DNA from: Stenocarpella maydis
Taxonomy: Eukaryota > Ascomycota > Sordariomycetes > Diaporthales > Diaporthaceae
Assembly: GCA_002270565.1 (NCBI GenBank)
Contig: NQMI01000006.1
Span: forward strand, 95,659-159,658
Direction: 5' to 3'
DNA: 64,000 nt
Shown here: positions 60,626-64,000 of the stretch, piece after piece
Numbering within the stretch: the stretch's first letter is position 1
Layout: each line of letters starts with the position of its first letter
Notes under the pieces: generated by a model
Database searches by the model: none
What the model was told of the DNA's origin: nothing
What the model saw: only the letters and a program-made list of their open reading frames with translations
Translations under genes and position numbers: made by a program

Positions 60626-61770
60626 GCTCGGAGTCGGTACAGAGAAAATAATTGTATTAGTTATAGTAGCATTTTCGAGCGCGATGAGATTACAGATTTT
60701 TTGCCAAATTTCTCATTCTTCTGACTTGGTTGATCCTGTTGCGTGCAGGCGCAGCCCATAATCGTTGTTTCCATCAGTAAATTTCGAACCCTTGCACTCC
60801 ACATACACGTTACTTAAGTATCTATTCTGGCATTGGATATGGATGGCCACGACAATGCGATGCTGCTTATAGTTCTTTCAAAACTCCGCCATCCTGATCA
60901 GCCAGACTCTGGGGGCTACTCAATCTGAGTCTCATATATAATTTCCGGCCCATCTCGACGCCAGAAGATGTTGAACACGTCAACACGTGTCTAGGTGAAG
61001 CATGGATGCACTCCAGCCCCACATAAATCAATCGTCTACGCAGAGCAATCGGAAAACATGATTCACCCGATTGAAGTAAAATAATCAACTTCGGCCGCTC
61101 TATCGAATTGGTACCCTCGGGTTAAGACGTATTTTCCCAACTATGGGCTGAATGGGTAAGCAGCTCTGATATAACGGCCCAGGAATAACCGTAGCGAGGA
61201 AGTTACCCTAATAAGGCAACGACAAGGAGGAGTTTACCTCACCTCACTTATCATTATAACATTGTTTACAGATACATATAGTATATTAAGAAATATATCG
61301 ATTGACTAATTCAGGCACTACGTTTAAAATCTGAGCAATCCGGGCACGAGAAACTCTGACACTTTGCAGTATAAGTAGAAAGATCTACTCTCATTGCCCT
61401 TCCGCTTCGCTTCAGGGCAACTTCCTCACTGCGCTTGACAAAGCTTTGTGGGTACTGATCTGTGGTTCGCGACTTCCCTCCCTATGCGGATGTCATAGTG
61501 CACTATATCCCCTAAAAGCTTATCACTGTAGAAGGCTAAGCTCAATGTGGTGCATGTGAACTCTAAATTAGCATCACTAGACTTGCTATGTACACTAGGA
61601 GCAAAAGACCAGGGGTCAATCTTAAGGTCTGGTTCCCCATCCTAGCGCCTGATAAATACTGGGGCTGGGCGAAGTCAACCGCTCGGATGCGAGGCACACT
61701 GAGTCAGAAACGTGGGACCTGATTAATCGCTACTGTCGTCTCTATACGTCAACCACCTCCACACTCCAAG
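60626..61770. other. Intergenic region before the reductase gene
   Basis: No gene seen. A TGAGTCA sequence (AP-1/bZIP-type site) lies at 61700-61706, 65 bp before the reductase start. A bZIP regulator is known for the xanthocillin isocyanide cluster of Aspergillus, but a single such site may be chance. Confidence 0.4.
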
Positions 61771-62625
61771 ATGGACTCGAAATCAATCCTCATCACAGGT
61801 TGCAGCAAAGGAGGAATTGGCGATGGGCTAGCTCGCGAGTTCAAGTCCAGGGGGCTGCGCGTCTTCGCTGCCGGGCGCGACTCGTCCAAACTGGCCCACC
61901 TGCACGACCTCGGCATCACGGTGCTCATCTTGGACGTCACGGACTCGGAGTCCATCGCCACGGCCGCCGAGACAGTCCGCCGGACCACTGATGGCCGCGG
62001 GCTGGATATCCTCATCAACAACGCTGGCGTCGACCACATCATGCCCTTCGCGGACTGTGCGATGGAGGACGTCCGACGCATCTTTGATACCAACGTGATC
62101 GGCGTCTTTGCGGTGACGCAGGCGTTCCTGCCGCTCCTGATCGAGGCCAAGGGGACAGTCGCCAACATCGGGTCTGTCAACGAGGTCTTCCAGCCGCCGT
62201 TCCAGGCGGCCTACAATGCCAGCAAGGCGGCCATCTCGGCCTTCTCGGACACGATAAGGACCGAGCTGATTCCCTTTGGAGTCAAGGTCGTGCACATCAG
62301 GACTGGGGCCGTCGCGTCTAACCTGTTTAGGTCAGACCACCCAGGTGACAAGATGCCTCCCGGGAGCATTTACCTGCCCTGCAAGGATAAAGTCGAGGGC
62401 CGAACCTTTTTGGAAGGCGTCAAATTCGCAACGCCCGAGGAGTACGCCAAGGAGGTGGCCAAGGATCTGCTTGGCAAGCCGGGCGCAGTCCTCTGGAGAG
62501 GCCCCAATGCCGGAATAGCGAGGCTGCTGAGCTACTTTGCCTGGCCTGGGATGATGGTGGGTGAGAAGGTGTTCTTACGAGGATTCAACTTGCTAACACT
62601 TCGTCCCAGAATTCACTCTACATGA
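61771..62625 (+). CDS. Short-chain dehydrogenase/reductase (AYR1-like classical SDR)
   Basis: A single exon of 284 residues. The cofactor motif TGCSKGGIG is at 9-17, the basic residue after strand 2 (AAGRD) suggests NADP(H), and LINNAGV is at 81-87. The catalytic Ser135 (IGSVNE), Tyr148 and Lys152 (YNASK) are intact. Members of this group reduce acyl-dihydroxyacetone phosphate or secondary-metabolite ketones. A hydrophobic C-terminal segment (LLSYFAWPGMMVG) could anchor it to membranes. It lies 1.1 kb from the isocyanide synthase, in the same direction, and is the last gene of the presumed cluster. Start at 61771 is the only sensible Met. Confidence 0.88.
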   Translation: MDSKSILITGCSKGGIGDGLAREFKSRGLRVFAAGRDSSKLAHLHDLGITVLILDVTDSESIATAAETVRRTTDGRGLDILINNAGVDHIMPFADCAMEDVRRIFDTNVIGVFAVTQAFLPLLIEAKGTVANIGSVNEVFQPPFQAAYNASKAAISAFSDTIRTELIPFGVKVVHIRTGAVASNLFRSDHPGDKMPPGSIYLPCKDKVEGRTFLEGVKFATPEEYAKEVAKDLLGKPGAVLWRGPNAGIARLLSYFAWPGMMVGEKVFLRGFNLLTLRPRIHST

Positions 62626-63238
62626 AGGGCTGTGGCTTGAATTCTTTGACGCCACGGAAGTCAAAATCGGTCTAGCTGTCGTGGTGGACAAGTCCAGCTC
62701 AAGCTGGGAGGGACGAATGTACAAAGCATTTGATCATTCATGCACACCGTATATCGGTCCCGTAGTAACTCTGTAACCAGCGTTTCAGGCCATTTGACAT
62801 ATTTGACAGTCCTGCTACAGCTCGGACAGAAGGCCCAGGGTCGCCTTACATGCTTATGATTGATAGAGCCCTGCTTAGAGGCTCAAAAGATTTCATGGAG
62901 GTACATGCTTCCTTATTGGACCTCGCCAGGTGCCAGCAAATAAATATAATTCATATATGCAACGAAAATATGACTGTTGAACCGTTTTCTTGTAAGAATG
63001 ACGGCCGATAACGCAGTATCCGTGTATTCATCGGTTTGAGTACCAAATAATAACCATTCAAATTAACTCATAACTCCCCAACAACATAATGCCCTGGCGC
63101 AAAAAGACCACATGCAGGATAGTGGCACCAGGAGGCTTCCCACCATTCAAGCCTTGAGCTTCCACCCATATTAATGTAATGAATTCATATGTGCTGAAAG
63201 CCTGCTTTTATCACGTCGGATGATTCGGTGACTCCAAG
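62626..63238. other. Intergenic region between convergent genes
   Basis: Nothing recognised; it marks the likely right border of the presumed cluster. Confidence 0.5.
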
Positions 63239-64000
63239 TCAGTTCACTTCCCGCCGACTGAGGCTTGCCCGCAGATATGCTAATACTTCTTGGTGTCCCC
63301 GGTTATCAGGATCAGCCAAACTTGTCATCTTACGCAAAAAGATTCCCCGCCAATCCTCTCGCCGTTCTTCCCAACTCTTATGAATGTGGTGCTCGGTGCA
63401 AATCTGCTGTAATGAAACTGGTCGAAGTACAGGAGTGGAAAGCCGCAGATGGTGAATCGCATCCCCGTGAGACTCTAATTTCTCACGGATATCAAGCAGC
63501 TCCGTGCTGACAGTGAACCCATGAGCGCCGTGCTTTTGTGCAACAGCTTTCCAAGCCTGGATTACGGATGTAGGTATGGGAAGCTCCCATGTTCTTCTCC
63601 AGGTAAGTGTTGCATTCGTCTGGCTTCCACTTGACTGATACTTGAAGAGACTAGCCAATGCCTCTCTTCCGTTCCAAATCTCTATAGTATTCAGTCGTGG
63701 CATTCTCATCGCTGCTGCCGCTGCGTCTTTAAGTATTTGCTCAATATCACTTGGTTCCGATTCAGGGGCAATTAGTTGTGAAGTCAGTACAAGTGACTGC
63801 AGGTTGTTCCACTGCCAGGCAGACTCGAGAGAAGAAAAGAATTGGTCGGCTTCAACGAGGAACGCGCCTGAAAAGTCCTTCAGCTTGAGGCTAGTTTCCG
63901 CCGCCATCTGACTGATGGCACGAGTCGATGTTCGATCGTGGTCGGATCTAGACATCGCATCAAGGTCCGTTTGATGGAAGTTTCCAAGCCTGACCAGCTT
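63239..64000 (-). CDS. DUF6546-like protein, 5' end cut by the window edge
   Basis: The frame is open from the right edge of the window (KLVRLGNFHQTDLDAMSRSD...) to the stop at 63239, so at least 253 residues are seen and the N-terminus is missing. Conserved parts fit the C-terminal domain of the fungal family known as DUF6546: FLVEADQFFSSLESAWQWNNLQSLVLTSQLI, MRMPRLNTIEIWNGREALASLFKY, TLTWRRTWELPIPTSVIQAW, then AIHHLRLSTPVLRPVSLQQI. Full-length members usually begin with an F-box-like region, which would lie outside. No function is established for the family. It faces the reductase and is probably not part of the cluster. Confidence 0.7.
   Translation of the reverse strand, partial: KLVRLGNFHQTDLDAMSRSDHDRTSTRAISQMAAETSLKLKDFSGAFLVEADQFFSSLESAWQWNNLQSLVLTSQLIAPESEPSDIEQILKDAAAAAMRMPRLNTIEIWNGREALASLFKYQSSGSQTNATLTWRRTWELPIPTSVIQAWKAVAQKHGAHGFTVSTELLDIREKLESHGDAIHHLRLSTPVLRPVSLQQICTEHHIHKSWEERREDWRGIFLRKMTSLADPDNRGHQEVLAYLRASLSRREVN

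Overview
The window reads as nuclear DNA of a filamentous ascomycete (Pezizomycotina, probably a Sordariomycete). Genes are split by short GT-AG introns (mostly 48-176 nt). The protein set is typically mould-like: a fungal MCU with WDLVEP, two PTH11/rhodopsin-type membrane proteins, a berberine-bridge-type oxidase, a SidF-type acyltransferase, F-box and DUF6546-type proteins, and an isocyanide synthase. Two blocks of AT-rich, stop-riddled transposons carry the mark of repeat-induced point mutation (RIP). No prokaryotic features are present.

Layout: 1-14.3 kb is RIP-degraded retroelement debris. It holds an element with a Ulp1-like protease relic and a Ty3/Gypsy RT-RNaseH-integrase relic (+), an inverted partial copy of part of it (6.9-8.2 kb), and a second Ty3/Gypsy gag-pol (-, 8.2-13.2 kb). 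From 14.6 to 44.4 kb the DNA is balanced in composition and carries mitochondrial calcium uniporter (-), FAD oxidase (-), rhodopsin-type protein (+), F-box protein (+), two short LTR-like sequences, a Cys-containing hypothetical (-), SidF-like acyltransferase (+), a second rhodopsin-type protein (-), aldo/keto reductase (+), MRJP/yellow-like secreted protein (-), a polyQ hypothetical (-), a J-like-domain protein (-) and a broken GPI-type surface protein (-). From 44.7 to 51.3 kb there is a Mutator-like (MULE) DNA transposon with 48-bp terminal inverted repeats and an 8-bp target duplication. A second MULE of the same family, with its own 8-bp duplication, is nested inside it. A 475-bp exact repeat around a single N in this block looks like an assembly artefact.

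The most interesting block starts about 0.5 kb beyond the MULE: MFS transporter (-, 51.8-53.4), aromatic-ring FAD monooxygenase (-, 55.4-57.2), a fused isocyanide synthase-TauD dioxygenase (+, 58.5-60.6) and a short-chain reductase (+, 61.8-62.6). The monooxygenase and the isocyanide synthase are divergent and share a 1.3-kb intergenic region with a long inverted repeat. I infer a small isonitrile biosynthetic gene cluster: the fused enzyme would make an isonitrile from an amino acid and oxidise it, the monooxygenase and reductase would tailor it, and the MFS protein would export it. No NRPS, PKS or pathway-specific transcription factor is visible in the window. The right edge cuts a DUF6546-like gene.

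Splice joins were worked out by hand. For MCU, FAD oxidase, both rhodopsin-type genes, SidF-like, J-like, MFS, FAD monooxygenase and ICS-TauD the summed exons are a multiple of three and the joins restore family motifs. Several small genes have apparent frame breaks at homopolymers or a CAG tract, which may be sequence errors.
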